A stretch of 64,000 bases of DNA from JACKNG01 sp050184115 (GTDB lineage Bacteria; Pseudomonadota; Gammaproteobacteria; Ga0077536). The notes beneath the pieces were generated by a model, which saw only the letters and a program-made list of their open reading frames with translations, was not told the DNA's origin and did not search any database. Of the stretch, positions 52,236 to 60,638 are shown in pieces. The translations under genes were made by a program, and so were the position numbers. The DNA is taken from positions 62,001 through 126,000 of the forward strand of contig JBFXAQ010000005.1 in NCBI GenBank assembly GCA_050184115.1. Direction: 5' to 3'. How positions within the stretch are numbered: the first letter of the stretch is position 1; the number at the start of each line of letters is the position of its first letter.

Positions 52236-52671
52236 CGTGTCGGGTCTCGTGGGTGCCGGCCGTGCGGGCAGCGGGCGCGGCGAACCAGGTCTCGAGGATC
52301 ACGCGGGCGGCGACCGCGTCGACCCCGTAGCGGCCCACCGCCGGATCGTGTTCGGCCGCATATGATGACAGGCGTTCGTCGATCAGCGAAACCGGGCGGT
52401 GGTAGCGGCCTTCGAGGCGACGCGCGAAGCGCTCGATGGCCGCGACGAGACGGTGCGGCGCGCCGTCGGCGGTGGTCGGGCGGCCGAGCACGAACAGCGC
52501 CGGCTGCCAGGTCTGGACGAGCGCGCTGATCGCGTCCCAGTCGATCTGGCCGTTGCGAACCGGCACGGTCGCCAGGGGCTCGGCCGTCGCGCTCACCTCC
52601 TGGCCGACGGCGACGCCGATGCGGCGCTCGCCGAAGTCGAAGGCGAGCACCGTGCGCGCAGCACCGGTCAC
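52219..52671 (-). CDS. ruvX: RuvX/YqgF Holliday-junction resolvase-like nuclease
   Basis: RNase H-fold protein of 150 residues (YqgF) that takes part in pre-16S rRNA processing and is a putative Holliday-junction resolvase. The first acidic motif is LAFDFGERRIGVAVGQ (Asp at about residue 12), then VLGRPTTADG, the Glu in LIDERLSS, and the last Asp near YGVDAVAARVILETW. I chose the GTG at 52669-52671, whose product begins like other YqgF proteins. A longer ORF from 52767 would overlap yqgE by 44 bases. It overlaps pyrR at its 3' end. Confidence 0.92.
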   Translation of the reverse strand: MTGAARTVLAFDFGERRIGVAVGQEVSATAEPLATVPVRNGQIDWDAISALVQTWQPALFVLGRPTTADGAPHRLVAAIERFARRLEGRYHRPVSLIDERLSSYAAEHDPAVGRYGVDAVAARVILETWFAAPAARTAGTHETRHDAQDS

Positions 52672-52723
52672 GGCGACCGGCGGCTCGGCGCGCCCGGGCA
52701 CGTCCGCCGCGCCATGGTGCCGG

Positions 52724-53284
52724 TCAACCGTGCCCGACGTCGCGCGAGAGCGCGTCGAGGTCGACACCGATGCGCCGCGCGGCGGCGGTCCAGCGTTGGT
52801 CGACCGGGGTGTCGAAGATCAGCTCGGGATCGGCCGGCCCGCTCAGCCAGGCGTTGTCGGCCATTTCCTGCTCGAGCTGGCCGGCACCCCAGCCGGCATA
52901 GCCGAGCGCGACCAGGCAGTCGGCCGGCCCGCTGCCGTCGGCAACGGCTTCGAGGATGTCGCGCGAGGTGGCCAGCCCGACCTCGTCGGTCACGGCGACC
53001 GTCGAACTCCACTCGCCGAGTGGACGATGCAGGACGAAACCGCGATCGGTGTGCACCGGGCCGCCCTGGAACACGGGACGGGCGGCGACCGCCGCGTCGG
53101 TGTTATTCATTTCCATCTGTTCCAGCACTTCGCCCAGGGTGAATTCCAGCGGGCGGTTGATGACGATGCCCATCGCGCCCTCGGCGGTGTGGGCACAGAC
53201 ATAGGTGACGGTGCGCGAGAAATTCGGATCCTCCAGCGTCGGCATGGCGATGAGGAAATGATTGGTGAGGTCGAAGTCGTGCAT
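52724..53284 (-). CDS. algH: YqgE/AlgH family protein
   Basis: UPF0301 protein of 186 residues. The N-terminus LTNHFLIAMPTLEDPNFSRTV and the segment AMGIVINRPLEFTLGEVLEQ (the latter about residues 40-59) define the family, with VFQGGPVHTDRGFVLH and GYAGWGAGQLEQEM following. In Pseudomonas it was named AlgH for an effect on alginate expression; its molecular role is unclear. The ATG at 53282-53284 gives the standard length. It precedes ruvX, as is nearly universal. Confidence 0.94.
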   Translation of the reverse strand: MHDFDLTNHFLIAMPTLEDPNFSRTVTYVCAHTAEGAMGIVINRPLEFTLGEVLEQMEMNNTDAAVAARPVFQGGPVHTDRGFVLHRPLGEWSSTVAVTDEVGLATSRDILEAVADGSGPADCLVALGYAGWGAGQLEQEMADNAWLSGPADPELIFDTPVDQRWTAAARRIGVDLDALSRDVGHG

Positions 53285-53385
53285 GGTCGGGTCGGGAACG
53301 CCGTGGCCGGGTGTGCCACGCGGAGCGGGATCGGATGGTGGACAGTATTCCCGCCGCGCGTCGCGCGGGCAAGCCGGCCACAGGC

Positions 53386-54402
53386 CTAGCGTGCGGTGAA
53401 CTCCTGGGTGTCGAGGAAGTTCCAGGTGCGCGTGACGTGGAGGATGTCGACCTCCTCGCGGACGTCGTCGGGAAACGGCGCGAACGGCGCCGCCAGCTCG
53501 ACGATGCGCACCGCGGCATCGTCGAGAACCTGGTGGCCGGAGGAGCGGCGCACGGTGATCTCGTCGACGCTGCCGTCGGGATTCAGGGCGACGTCGAGCA
53601 GCAGGCTGCCGGAGAGGTTGCGCCGGCGCGCTTCCTCCGGGTAGTTGAGGTTGCCGATGCGCTCGACCTTGGCGCGCCAGGCTTCCATGTAGGCGGCGTA
53701 GCGGTACTCGCGGGTGTTGGCCGAGATGTATTTCTGGCGCGGACGCTTGGCGTGCGAATCGAGGCGTTGCTGGAGTTCGGCGTTGAGACTGGCCAGCGCG
53801 AAGGAGCGCGTCAGCAACTGGGCGGCGGTCGGCAACGGCGGCGCCTTGACCTCGGGTTGCGGCGGTGCCGGCTCGGCTTCCGCGGTCTCCACCACGCTCG
53901 CCTCCGGCGTCGCTTCCGGCCGCGTGTCGGGCAGCGGCAGCGGCGCCTCGGGCGCGCTGGCGACCAGCCGTTCCTCGACCGCCGCCGTGGCCTCTGCCGC
54001 CGCCGCCGGTGAGGGTTCGGCCGGCGGCGCCGGCTGGGCCACCTCCGCCGGTGTCGGCACCGCCTCGATCGGCGGCGCCGGGGACGCCGCCATGTCCGCG
54101 GTCTGGGCCGGCAGGGGCGCGCGCACCGGCGCGGCCGGCGGGTCGCTCGCGGGGGCATCGCCACCGCCCTGCAGGTTGGCCTGGGCGAGCATGTCGGCCT
54201 GCTCGGGCGCCTGTTCGGATTTCTCCGGCACGAGGATGATTTCGAGCGCTTCGAAACGGGCGTCGGGCACCGGTTCCGGCGCGAAGCTGACGCCGAGGAT
54301 GAGCATGGCGTGGACGAGCACGGCCACGCACAGCGTCATGGCGAGCCGATCGTCGCTGGTGACGCCGCCGTGGGCGGATGGCGCGGTCATCACCGCGGCC
54401 AC
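53386..54402 (-). CDS. TonB-type energy transducer
   Basis: A 338-residue TonB-like protein. An N-terminal helix (about residues 20-40) is followed by an Ala/Pro/Glu-rich spacer (about 70-200) that would span the periplasm, then a C-terminal TonB domain beginning around AYMEAWRAKVERIGNLNYPEEARRR in two parts and containing GSLLLDVALNPDGSVDEI. This domain would contact outer-membrane receptors. No exbB, exbD or receptor gene is nearby. Pseudomonas has a tonB3-like gene at this place between gshB and yqgE, where it has been linked to pili and twitching. The ATG four codons later (54390) is also a possible start. Confidence 0.9.
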   Translation of the reverse strand: MAAVMTAPSAHGGVTSDDRLAMTLCVAVLVHAMLILGVSFAPEPVPDARFEALEIILVPEKSEQAPEQADMLAQANLQGGGDAPASDPPAAPVRAPLPAQTADMAASPAPPIEAVPTPAEVAQPAPPAEPSPAAAAEATAAVEERLVASAPEAPLPLPDTRPEATPEASVVETAEAEPAPPQPEVKAPPLPTAAQLLTRSFALASLNAELQQRLDSHAKRPRQKYISANTREYRYAAYMEAWRAKVERIGNLNYPEEARRRNLSGSLLLDVALNPDGSVDEITVRRSSGHQVLDDAAVRIVELAAPFAPFPDDVREEVDILHVTRTWNFLDTQEFTAR

Positions 54403-54439
54403 GCGATCGTCCTGCGTCCGTGCGCGCGGTCGGCGCGGG

Positions 54440-55408
54440 TCATGCGCTCCGCGCGGCCAGGCGGCGTTCGATGGCGGCCATCAGCAGGCCGCCGATGTCG
54501 ATGTCGTAGGCGGCCTCGATCTCGCGCACGCAGGTCGGGCTGGTGACGTTGATCTCGGTGAGGCGGTCGCCGATGACGTCGAGGCCGACGAAGAGGAGAC
54601 CGCGACGTTTCAGCTCCGGGGCGACGCGCGCGCAGATGGTGCGGTCGGCGTCCGACAGCGGCTGCGCCACGCCGCGTCCGCCGGCGGCGAGGTTGCCGCG
54701 CAGTTCGCCCTGTCCGGGGATGCGCGCCAGCGCGTAGGGCACCGGCTCGCCGTCGACCACCAGCACGCGCTTGTCGCCATCGAGAATGGCCGGCAGGTAG
54801 CGCTGTGCCATGCAGTAACGGTTCTCCAGCGCGGTCAGGGTCTCGAAGATCACGCTGGTGTTGCCGTCGCCGGCTTGCACGCGGAACACCGAGGCACCAC
54901 CCATGCCGTCGAGCGGCTTGACCACGATGTCGCCGTGCTCGGCGAGGAAGGCGCGCAGGTTGGCCTTGTTGCGCGTGACCAGCGTCGGCGGGCAGGCCTC
55001 GGCGAACCAGGCGGTGAAGAGCTTCTCGCTGGCGTCGCGAATGGAACGCGGATCGTTGACCACCAGCGCGCCGTCGGCCTGGGCGCGTTCGAGCATGTAG
55101 GTGGCGAAGACGAACTCCATGTCGAACGGCGGGTCCTTGCGCATGAGGATGCAGTCGAGCTCGCCGAGGGGTCGCGGCTCGACGCTGCGCGGACCAGTGA
55201 AGTCGAACCAGTGTTCGAGCGAATCGTGCACCACCAGCGGACGGGTGTGGGCGAGCGCGCGGCCATCGGCCAGCACGAGGTCGCCCATCTCGATGTACTC
55301 GAGCGCGAAACCGGCGCGCGTGGCGGCCAGCAACAGGGCCAGCGTGGTGTCCTTCTTGGGGTTGATCCCGGCGATGGGATCCATGATTACGCCGAGGCGT
55401 CGGGCCAT
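54440..55408 (-). CDS. gshB: Glutathione synthetase
   Basis: ATP-grasp ligase of 322 residues that joins gamma-glutamylcysteine and glycine to make glutathione. Key segments are LGVIMDPIAGINPKKDTTLALL, ILMRKDPPFDMEFVFATY, DIVVKPLDGMGGASVF (ATP-grasp lysine and loop) and the C-terminal DVIGDRLTEINVTSPTCVREIE with the metal ligands. I chose the ATG at 55406-55408. It begins the minus-strand operon that runs to trmB, and is divergent from hemC. Confidence 0.96.
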   Translation of the reverse strand: MARRLGVIMDPIAGINPKKDTTLALLLAATRAGFALEYIEMGDLVLADGRALAHTRPLVVHDSLEHWFDFTGPRSVEPRPLGELDCILMRKDPPFDMEFVFATYMLERAQADGALVVNDPRSIRDASEKLFTAWFAEACPPTLVTRNKANLRAFLAEHGDIVVKPLDGMGGASVFRVQAGDGNTSVIFETLTALENRYCMAQRYLPAILDGDKRVLVVDGEPVPYALARIPGQGELRGNLAAGGRGVAQPLSDADRTICARVAPELKRRGLLFVGLDVIGDRLTEINVTSPTCVREIEAAYDIDIGGLLMAAIERRLAARSA

Positions 55409-55583
55409 GTAGCAGGCGGTTCCGGGGCTTGACCGCCGCACACCTTACCATAGGAAAAACTGCTAGCATTGCCCCGCCATGGCACACCCCCCCGCTCGCT
55501 CGTCCGGGTCCGGATCGACCCTCGTCCCGCTCGTCCGGCCGCGCCGCGCGGCGCCCGGTTCCGGTCCCGCCTGAGGACTCGCC

Positions 55584-56510
55584 GTGGCGGCCGGCGTGGA
55601 GGTGCTGCGGATCGCGACGCGCGCGAGCGCGCTGGCGCTGTGGCAGAGCGAACACGTCGCGGCGCGCCTGCGCGCAGCCCATCCCGGGCTCGACGTCGCC
55701 CTCGTGCCCATCACCACCGAGGGCGATCGCATCCTCGACCGCCCGCTCGCCGCGATCGGCGGTAAGGGGCTGTTCATCAAGGAACTCGAGGTGGCCATGG
55801 CCGAGGGCCGCGCCGACCTCGCCGTGCACTCGATGAAGGACGTCCCGGCCGAACTGCCGGTCGGCTTTGCCCTCGTCGCCATCCTCGAGCGCGAAGACCC
55901 GCGCGACATGCTGGTCAGTGCCGTCGCCGGCGGCCTCGACGGCTTGCCGCGCGGCGCGCGGGTCGGCACGTCCAGCCTGCGCCGGCAGAGCCAGCTCCTC
56001 GCGCGGCGCCCCGACCTCGTCATCGACAGCCTGCGCGGCAACGTGCCGACGCGCCTGAAGCGCCTGCGCGACGGCGAGTTCGTCGCCATCGTGCTGGCCG
56101 CCGCCGGCCTGCGACGCCTCGAACTGGTCGACGAGGCCTGCACGCCCCTGGCGGTGTCCGACATGCTGCCGGCGGTCGGCCAGGGCGCCATCGGCATCGA
56201 GTGCCGCGCAGGGGACGCTGCCGTCGCCGAACTCTGTGCCGTGCTCGACGATGCCGCGAGCGCCTGCCGCGTGCGTGCCGAGCGGGCGATGAACGCGCGT
56301 CTCGGCGGCAGCTGCCACGTCCCGGTGGCCGGACACGCCGTCCTGCATGGCGCCGAACTGACCCTCGACGGCCTGGTCGCCGGAGTCGACGGCCGGGATC
56401 TCATCCGGCAAACTGCGACCGGGCCGGCCGCCGAGGCCGAGCGCATCGGTCGCGAGCTGGCCGACGCGCTGCTCGCCGCCGGCGCCGACCGTATCCTCGC
56501 GCAACTGTAA
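55584..56510 (+). CDS. hemC: Porphobilinogen deaminase (hydroxymethylbilane synthase)
   Basis: Enzyme of 308 residues that links four porphobilinogens to hydroxymethylbilane in heme synthesis. It begins VLRIATRASALALWQSEHV, with GGKGLFIKELEVAM and HSMKDVPAE in the first domains and SLRGNVPTRLKRL in the second. The dipyrromethane cofactor Cys lies in LGGSCHVPVAGHA (about residue 241). The start is a GTG at 55584 with GAGGA upstream. hemD follows 25 bases later. Confidence 0.96.
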   Translation: MAAGVEVLRIATRASALALWQSEHVAARLRAAHPGLDVALVPITTEGDRILDRPLAAIGGKGLFIKELEVAMAEGRADLAVHSMKDVPAELPVGFALVAILEREDPRDMLVSAVAGGLDGLPRGARVGTSSLRRQSQLLARRPDLVIDSLRGNVPTRLKRLRDGEFVAIVLAAAGLRRLELVDEACTPLAVSDMLPAVGQGAIGIECRAGDAAVAELCAVLDDAASACRVRAERAMNARLGGSCHVPVAGHAVLHGAELTLDGLVAGVDGRDLIRQTATGPAAEAERIGRELADALLAAGADRILAQL

Positions 56511-56535
56511 CGACAGCTGAGTAAAGAATCGCCGC

Positions 56536-57315
56536 ATGCAGCCTCTCGATGGAATTTCCGTTCTCGTCACCCGGCCGCTCGATCAGAACGAATCCCTCGC
56601 GCGCGCCATCGAGGAGCAGGGCGGACTGGCGATCCGCGCGCCGATGATCGTCATCGAGGGCTTGAATGACGACAGCCCGGCGCGCCGCGTCGTGGCCGGC
56701 CTGAAGAAGGCCGACATCGCGATCTTCGTCAGCAAGAACGCCGCCGAGTTCGGCCTCGAGCTGGTGGCGCGCGAAGGCGTGTCGCTGAAGGGCAAGGCGG
56801 TGTTCGCGGTCGGCCTCGGCACGGCCGGGCAGCTCGCCCGGCTCGGTATCGACGACGTCCAGGCGCCGACCAGCGAATTCAGCTCCGAGGGCCTGCTGCG
56901 CCTCGACGGTCTCGACGAACAGCACGTCAAGGGCAAGCGCATCGTCATCTTCCGCGGCGTCGGTGGGCGTGAGCACCTCGCCAAGACGCTCGAGCGCCGC
57001 GGCGCCGACGTCGCCTACTGCGAGTGCTACGAGCGGCGCAAGCCGGATATCGCGATTGCCGCGGAACTGAAGAAGAACGCCGTCAAGGTGCCCGACATCG
57101 GGCTCGCGACGAGCATGGAAGCGCTCGACAACCTGGTCGAGAAGATCGAAGAGGAAGGTGTTGACCAATTGTTCGACATGCAGATGCTGGTGGTCGGTTC
57201 GCGCGTCGCGCAGGAAGTCGAGTCGCTCGGCTTCACCCACCGCCCGATGGTGGTCGAGAACCCCTCCGACGACAGCATCCTGCGCCGCCTCGTCAAATGG
57301 GCTGAAGAAGCATGA
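56536..57315 (+). CDS. hemD: Uroporphyrinogen-III synthase
   Basis: A two-domain HemD protein of 259 residues that closes and inverts ring D of hydroxymethylbilane. It begins ISVLVTRPLDQNESLARAIEEQGG in two overlapping parts. ADIAIFVSKNAAEFGLELV, VFAVGLGTAGQLARLG and IVIFRGVGGREHLAKTLERRGADV are the conserved blocks (the last in two pieces), and the C-terminal domain ends near VVENPSDDSILRRLV. HemD sequences are weakly conserved; place and length support the call. Its stop overlaps hemX by 4 bases. Confidence 0.95.
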   Translation: MQPLDGISVLVTRPLDQNESLARAIEEQGGLAIRAPMIVIEGLNDDSPARRVVAGLKKADIAIFVSKNAAEFGLELVAREGVSLKGKAVFAVGLGTAGQLARLGIDDVQAPTSEFSSEGLLRLDGLDEQHVKGKRIVIFRGVGGREHLAKTLERRGADVAYCECYERRKPDIAIAAELKKNAVKVPDIGLATSMEALDNLVEKIEEEGVDQLFDMQMLVVGSRVAQEVESLGFTHRPMVVENPSDDSILRRLVKWAEEA

Positions 57316-58418
57316 GCGATACACCTCCCGTGACGGACGCCGCGTCGGACGCGGACGATACCGTCGACGCCGCGACCGTCTCTCCCGCTACGCCGCCGCG
57401 CGCGTCCCGCGCACCGTGGTTCGTGCTGCTGCTGGCATTGCTGCTGGCCGCCGGCGCCGGCTACTACTGGATCTCGCAGGTCTTCCCCATCAGTGAACGC
57501 AGCCAGGACGCGCGCCTGGCCGAGCTCGCCACCGCCCAGCAGGCGCTGGCTGCACGGGTCGACGCCGCCGACGCCGCGGCGGCGGCGGCCACGGCCGAGG
57601 CCGCTGCCGTCGATGGCCGCCTCGCTGCGATCGATGGCCGCCAGGACGAACTGGCCGAGTCGGTCAAGGCACTGTTCACGCGCGACGCCGAGATCTCGCT
57701 CGACTGGGTGCTGGCCGAGGCCGAGTACCTGGTGTTCGCCGCCACCCAGCGTCTCGCCCTCGAACGCGACGTCGCCACGGCGACGGCCGCGCTGCGCGCG
57801 GCCGACCAGCGCCTGGCCGCGGCCAAGCATCCCGATCTCACGGCGCTGCGCGCGCAGTTGACGCAGGACATCGCCGCGCTCGAAGCGGTAGCGCAGCCCG
57901 ATATCGAGGGTCTCGCGCTATGGCTGGCCGAGGCCCAGCGTCGCGCCGACGACCTGCCGACGCGCCCCATTGCCGCGCTCGACAGCGGCTTCCGCGCCAC
58001 CAGCGCCGCGGCCCCGGCCGAGGCCGGTGGCTGGCGTGGCACGGCGCGCGCCCTGTGGTCGGACCTCGTCAGTCTCGTCCAGGTCGAGGACGGCGAACTG
58101 TCCGACAGCGTGCTGTTCGATCCCAAGCTGCGCTTCCTGCTGCGGCAGAACCTGCGCCTCGAACTCGCCAGCGCCCGCCACGCCGCGCTGCGCCGTGACG
58201 ACGACAACTTCCGCGCCTCCAACGCCCAGGTCGTGCACCTCCTCGACACCTACTACGACACCGACGACGGCGGCGTACAGGGCATCGTCCGGCATCTCAA
58301 GGACGTGGCCGGGCTCGAACTCGCGCCCGCCCTGCCCGACATCAGCGGCAGTCTCGACGCCGTGCGCGGCCTGCGTACGCGGCTCGGCGACAACGCGGTG
58401 GCCCAGGGCCGGCCATGA
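57312..58418 (+). CDS. hemX: HemX-family membrane protein (hem operon)
   Basis: A 368-residue protein of the HemX family, at times annotated as uroporphyrinogen-III C-methyltransferase though the family lacks that catalytic domain. An acidic, Ala/Thr-rich cytosolic N-terminus is followed by one helix (about residues 36-55), then a coiled coil with many Ala residues (about 68-115) and an all-alpha periplasmic domain containing EAEYLVFAATQRLALERDVATA and FDPKLRFLLRQNLRLELASAR. It overlaps hemD and hemY by 4 bases each. It may organise heme enzymes at the membrane; that is inference. Confidence 0.93.
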   Translation: MSDTPPVTDAASDADDTVDAATVSPATPPRASRAPWFVLLLALLLAAGAGYYWISQVFPISERSQDARLAELATAQQALAARVDAADAAAAAATAEAAAVDGRLAAIDGRQDELAESVKALFTRDAEISLDWVLAEAEYLVFAATQRLALERDVATATAALRAADQRLAAAKHPDLTALRAQLTQDIAALEAVAQPDIEGLALWLAEAQRRADDLPTRPIAALDSGFRATSAAAPAEAGGWRGTARALWSDLVSLVQVEDGELSDSVLFDPKLRFLLRQNLRLELASARHAALRRDDDNFRASNAQVVHLLDTYYDTDDGGVQGIVRHLKDVAGLELAPALPDISGSLDAVRGLRTRLGDNAVAQGRP

Positions 58419-59647
58419 AGATCCTGTTCGTCGCCCTGGTCGCGCTCGTCGCCGCGGTCGTTGCCGGCCATTACGTCGCCGAGGATCCGGGCTTCGTCGT
58501 CATCGGTTACGGCGGCAAGGTCATCCGCACTACGTTCGCCTTCTTCCTGGTGTTGGGCCTGGTTGGATTTCTCGCCGGGCACGGCCTGATCAACCTGCTC
58601 GCCCGCCTCGGGCGCATGCGTACGCGCTGGCGGCACTGGACTGACGACCACCGTCGCCGGCGCGCGCACAGTTCGCTCGCCGACGGTCTGCTGGCGATGG
58701 CGGCGGGAGATTTCGCCCGCGCCGAGAAGCTCTTCCGTGGCGGCGTCGACGACGACAACCAGCCGGAGGCGCATTTCCTCGCGGCGGCCGCCGCCGCCCA
58801 GGCAGCCGGCGCGCCGGCGCGGCGCGACAACTACCTCGCGCTGGCGGCGAGCGCGCGACCGGCGGCGCGCAATGCCTTCCACCTGCAACGCGCCGCGTGG
58901 CTGCTCGACAACGGCCAGGTCAGCGAGGCACGCCCACTCGTCGAACGCCTCGCCGCCGCCGAGCCGCACAACCCCGAGGTCCTGCGCCTGCGCATGGAAC
59001 TCGCCCGCACGACCTTCGATCACGAGGCCCTGATGGAACTCGTGCCGGCGCTCCGGCGCGACCGCGTCATCAACCACGACGCCATCAACGCCCTCGAACG
59101 CGAGACCGCCGTCGCCCTGCTGAGCCGCGCCGATCTCGGCCGCGAGGCGCTCGACGGGCGCTGGAACGCGCTGGCGAAGAACCTGCGCGCCGATGCCGAG
59201 GTGCTCAGCGCCTACGTGCGCGGCCTGTGTTGTCATCACGCCGACGACCGCGCCGAGGAACTCGTGCGCAAACGCATCGAGCGCCAGTGGGACACGGCGC
59301 TCGCGGTGCTCTACGGCGAAATCGCCTGCGAACCGCCGGCGAAGCAGTTGCGCAAACTGGAAGCCTGGTCGGTGACGCGCCCCGACGATCCCGGCCTGCG
59401 CCTCGCGCGCGTGCGCCAGGCCATCCGCGCGGGTCTCTGGGGCCAGGCCCGCGAGCAGCTCGATCACCTGCTGCAGCGCGCGCCCTCGCCGCTGCTGCTC
59501 GAGCTGCGGGCGGAGATTGCCGAGGGCATGGGCGACGAGGCGAACGCCGCGCGCCATCGCAAGGCCGGGCTCGATCTCGCCCTCGGTCGCGTGGCCGCCC
59601 ACGTCGCGCTGCCGGCACCGCCGGCGGCCGGCGTCGAAGAACACTGA
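58415..59647 (+). CDS. hemY: HemY-type heme biosynthesis membrane protein with TPR repeats
   Basis: A 410-residue protein. Two helices at the N-terminus (about residues 1-20 and 40-62) with DPGFVVIGYGGKVIRTTFAF between them define the HemY_N domain. The cytosolic remainder is helical and contains TPR-like repeats, such as LLAMAAGDFARAEKLFRGG and AWLLDNGQVSEARPLVERLAA. This proteobacterial HemY is not the protoporphyrinogen oxidase of Bacillus. It overlaps hemX by 4 bases and closes the hemCDXY operon. Confidence 0.94.
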   Translation: MKILFVALVALVAAVVAGHYVAEDPGFVVIGYGGKVIRTTFAFFLVLGLVGFLAGHGLINLLARLGRMRTRWRHWTDDHRRRRAHSSLADGLLAMAAGDFARAEKLFRGGVDDDNQPEAHFLAAAAAAQAAGAPARRDNYLALAASARPAARNAFHLQRAAWLLDNGQVSEARPLVERLAAAEPHNPEVLRLRMELARTTFDHEALMELVPALRRDRVINHDAINALERETAVALLSRADLGREALDGRWNALAKNLRADAEVLSAYVRGLCCHHADDRAEELVRKRIERQWDTALAVLYGEIACEPPAKQLRKLEAWSVTRPDDPGLRLARVRQAIRAGLWGQAREQLDHLLQRAPSPLLLELRAEIAEGMGDEANAARHRKAGLDLALGRVAAHVALPAPPAAGVEEH

Positions 59648-59650
59648 AGC

Positions 59651-59670
59651 CCGGCGCACCCGCGCGCCGG
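59651..59670. terminator. GC-rich hairpin between convergent hemY and parA
   Basis: CCGGCGC-ACCCGC-GCGCCGG is a perfect 7-bp stem located 4 bases after the hemY stop and 11 bases before the parA stop. No T-run follows on either strand, so it may slow or protect transcripts rather than act as a strict Rho-independent terminator. Confidence 0.4.
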
Positions 59671-59681
59671 CATGGCGTCGT

Positions 59682-60347
59682 TCAGGACGCCTCGCCGGGC
59701 AGGCTGCGCGGGCTCGCCAGCCAGCGCAGCAGGGGTTGCCAGTACTCGCGGTCGGCAGTGGTGGCGAGCGGTGAGTATTCGAAGATCGAGAGCCCCTTCT
59801 CGGCCGCCTTCAAGTAATGGTTGCTCAGTCGGATCCAGGTCAGGAAGGGAAAGCGCCGCCCCGACGGCAGCTTGAGATCCATGAGGAAGTCTTCGAGGTC
59901 CTCGGTCTGGCGCGCCGATTCGCGCACGCGGCTCGCCACCGTCGCGATGCGCACGTCGTTGCGCACCAGCGGGCGCAGCTCGCGCATCTCGGCGAACAAG
60001 CGCTGGGCGGCACGGATGTCGAGGGCCGAGGGCACCACCGGCACGATGGCGGTCTGGGCACGGCGCAGCAGCGCGGCGAGCGCCTCACCGTGGGTGCTCG
60101 CCGGCGCGTCCATCACCACCACCTCGGTCGAGCGCGGCACGCGCAGACCGCGGGCATGGGCCTCGACGCCGTGGATCTTCGCCGCGCTGTCCGGGCGCGC
60201 GCGCAGCCAGTCGATGCTGCTGCCCTGCGGGTCGAAATCGGCCAGCGCGACCCGCGCGCCCTCGGCGGCGTAGTAACCGGCGAGGTTGGTCGCCAGCGTC
60301 GTCTTGCCGCTGCCGCCCTTGGCGTTGACAACCAGTATGGTCCGCAT
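59682..60347 (-). CDS. ParA/MinD-type ATPase
   Basis: A 221-residue ParA-family ATPase with the deviant Walker A motif NAKGGSGKTTLATNL (about residues 8-22) starting directly after the MRTILVV strand. Walker A' DFDPQGSSIDWL and VVVMDAPAS follow. No DNA-binding N-terminal domain is present, so it belongs to the small ParA class that positions cargo such as plasmids, chemoreceptor arrays or other protein assemblies. No parB-like partner is adjacent. The start at 60345-60347 has GGAGG a few bases upstream. It lies 291 bases downstream of phosphoribulokinase on the same strand. The cargo is unknown. Confidence 0.9.
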   Translation of the reverse strand: MRTILVVNAKGGSGKTTLATNLAGYYAAEGARVALADFDPQGSSIDWLRARPDSAAKIHGVEAHARGLRVPRSTEVVVMDAPASTHGEALAALLRRAQTAIVPVVPSALDIRAAQRLFAEMRELRPLVRNDVRIATVASRVRESARQTEDLEDFLMDLKLPSGRRFPFLTWIRLSNHYLKAAEKGLSIFEYSPLATTADREYWQPLLRWLASPRSLPGEAS

Positions 60348-60638
60348 GGAAGGCCTCCCCTTCGACACCCGGTGACTGGCCCCGCCCCGGGGCCGTCGCG
60401 GGCATGCTAGCACAACCCCTTCACCGGCCCGGACGGCGCGCGGGCGAGCGTCGGCGCAGCGCCCGTGAAGGGCTCGCCCGGCGTCGCGAGACGCTTCCCG
60501 AATGACGCCGGCCAGGCGCGGGGGCGCACGACAGCGTGCGACCGTCCGGGCGTCGTCGGCGAATTCCGCGGTCCTGACAACGCGGCCCGGGAGGTTCCGG
60601 AGACGTCGTGCCAGGTGACGTGATTTCTTCGCGGGTTC

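Noticed and set aside
53811..54239. Pro/Arg-rich frames within the tonB gene
   Set aside because: They arise from the Ala/Pro-rich TonB spacer read out of frame.
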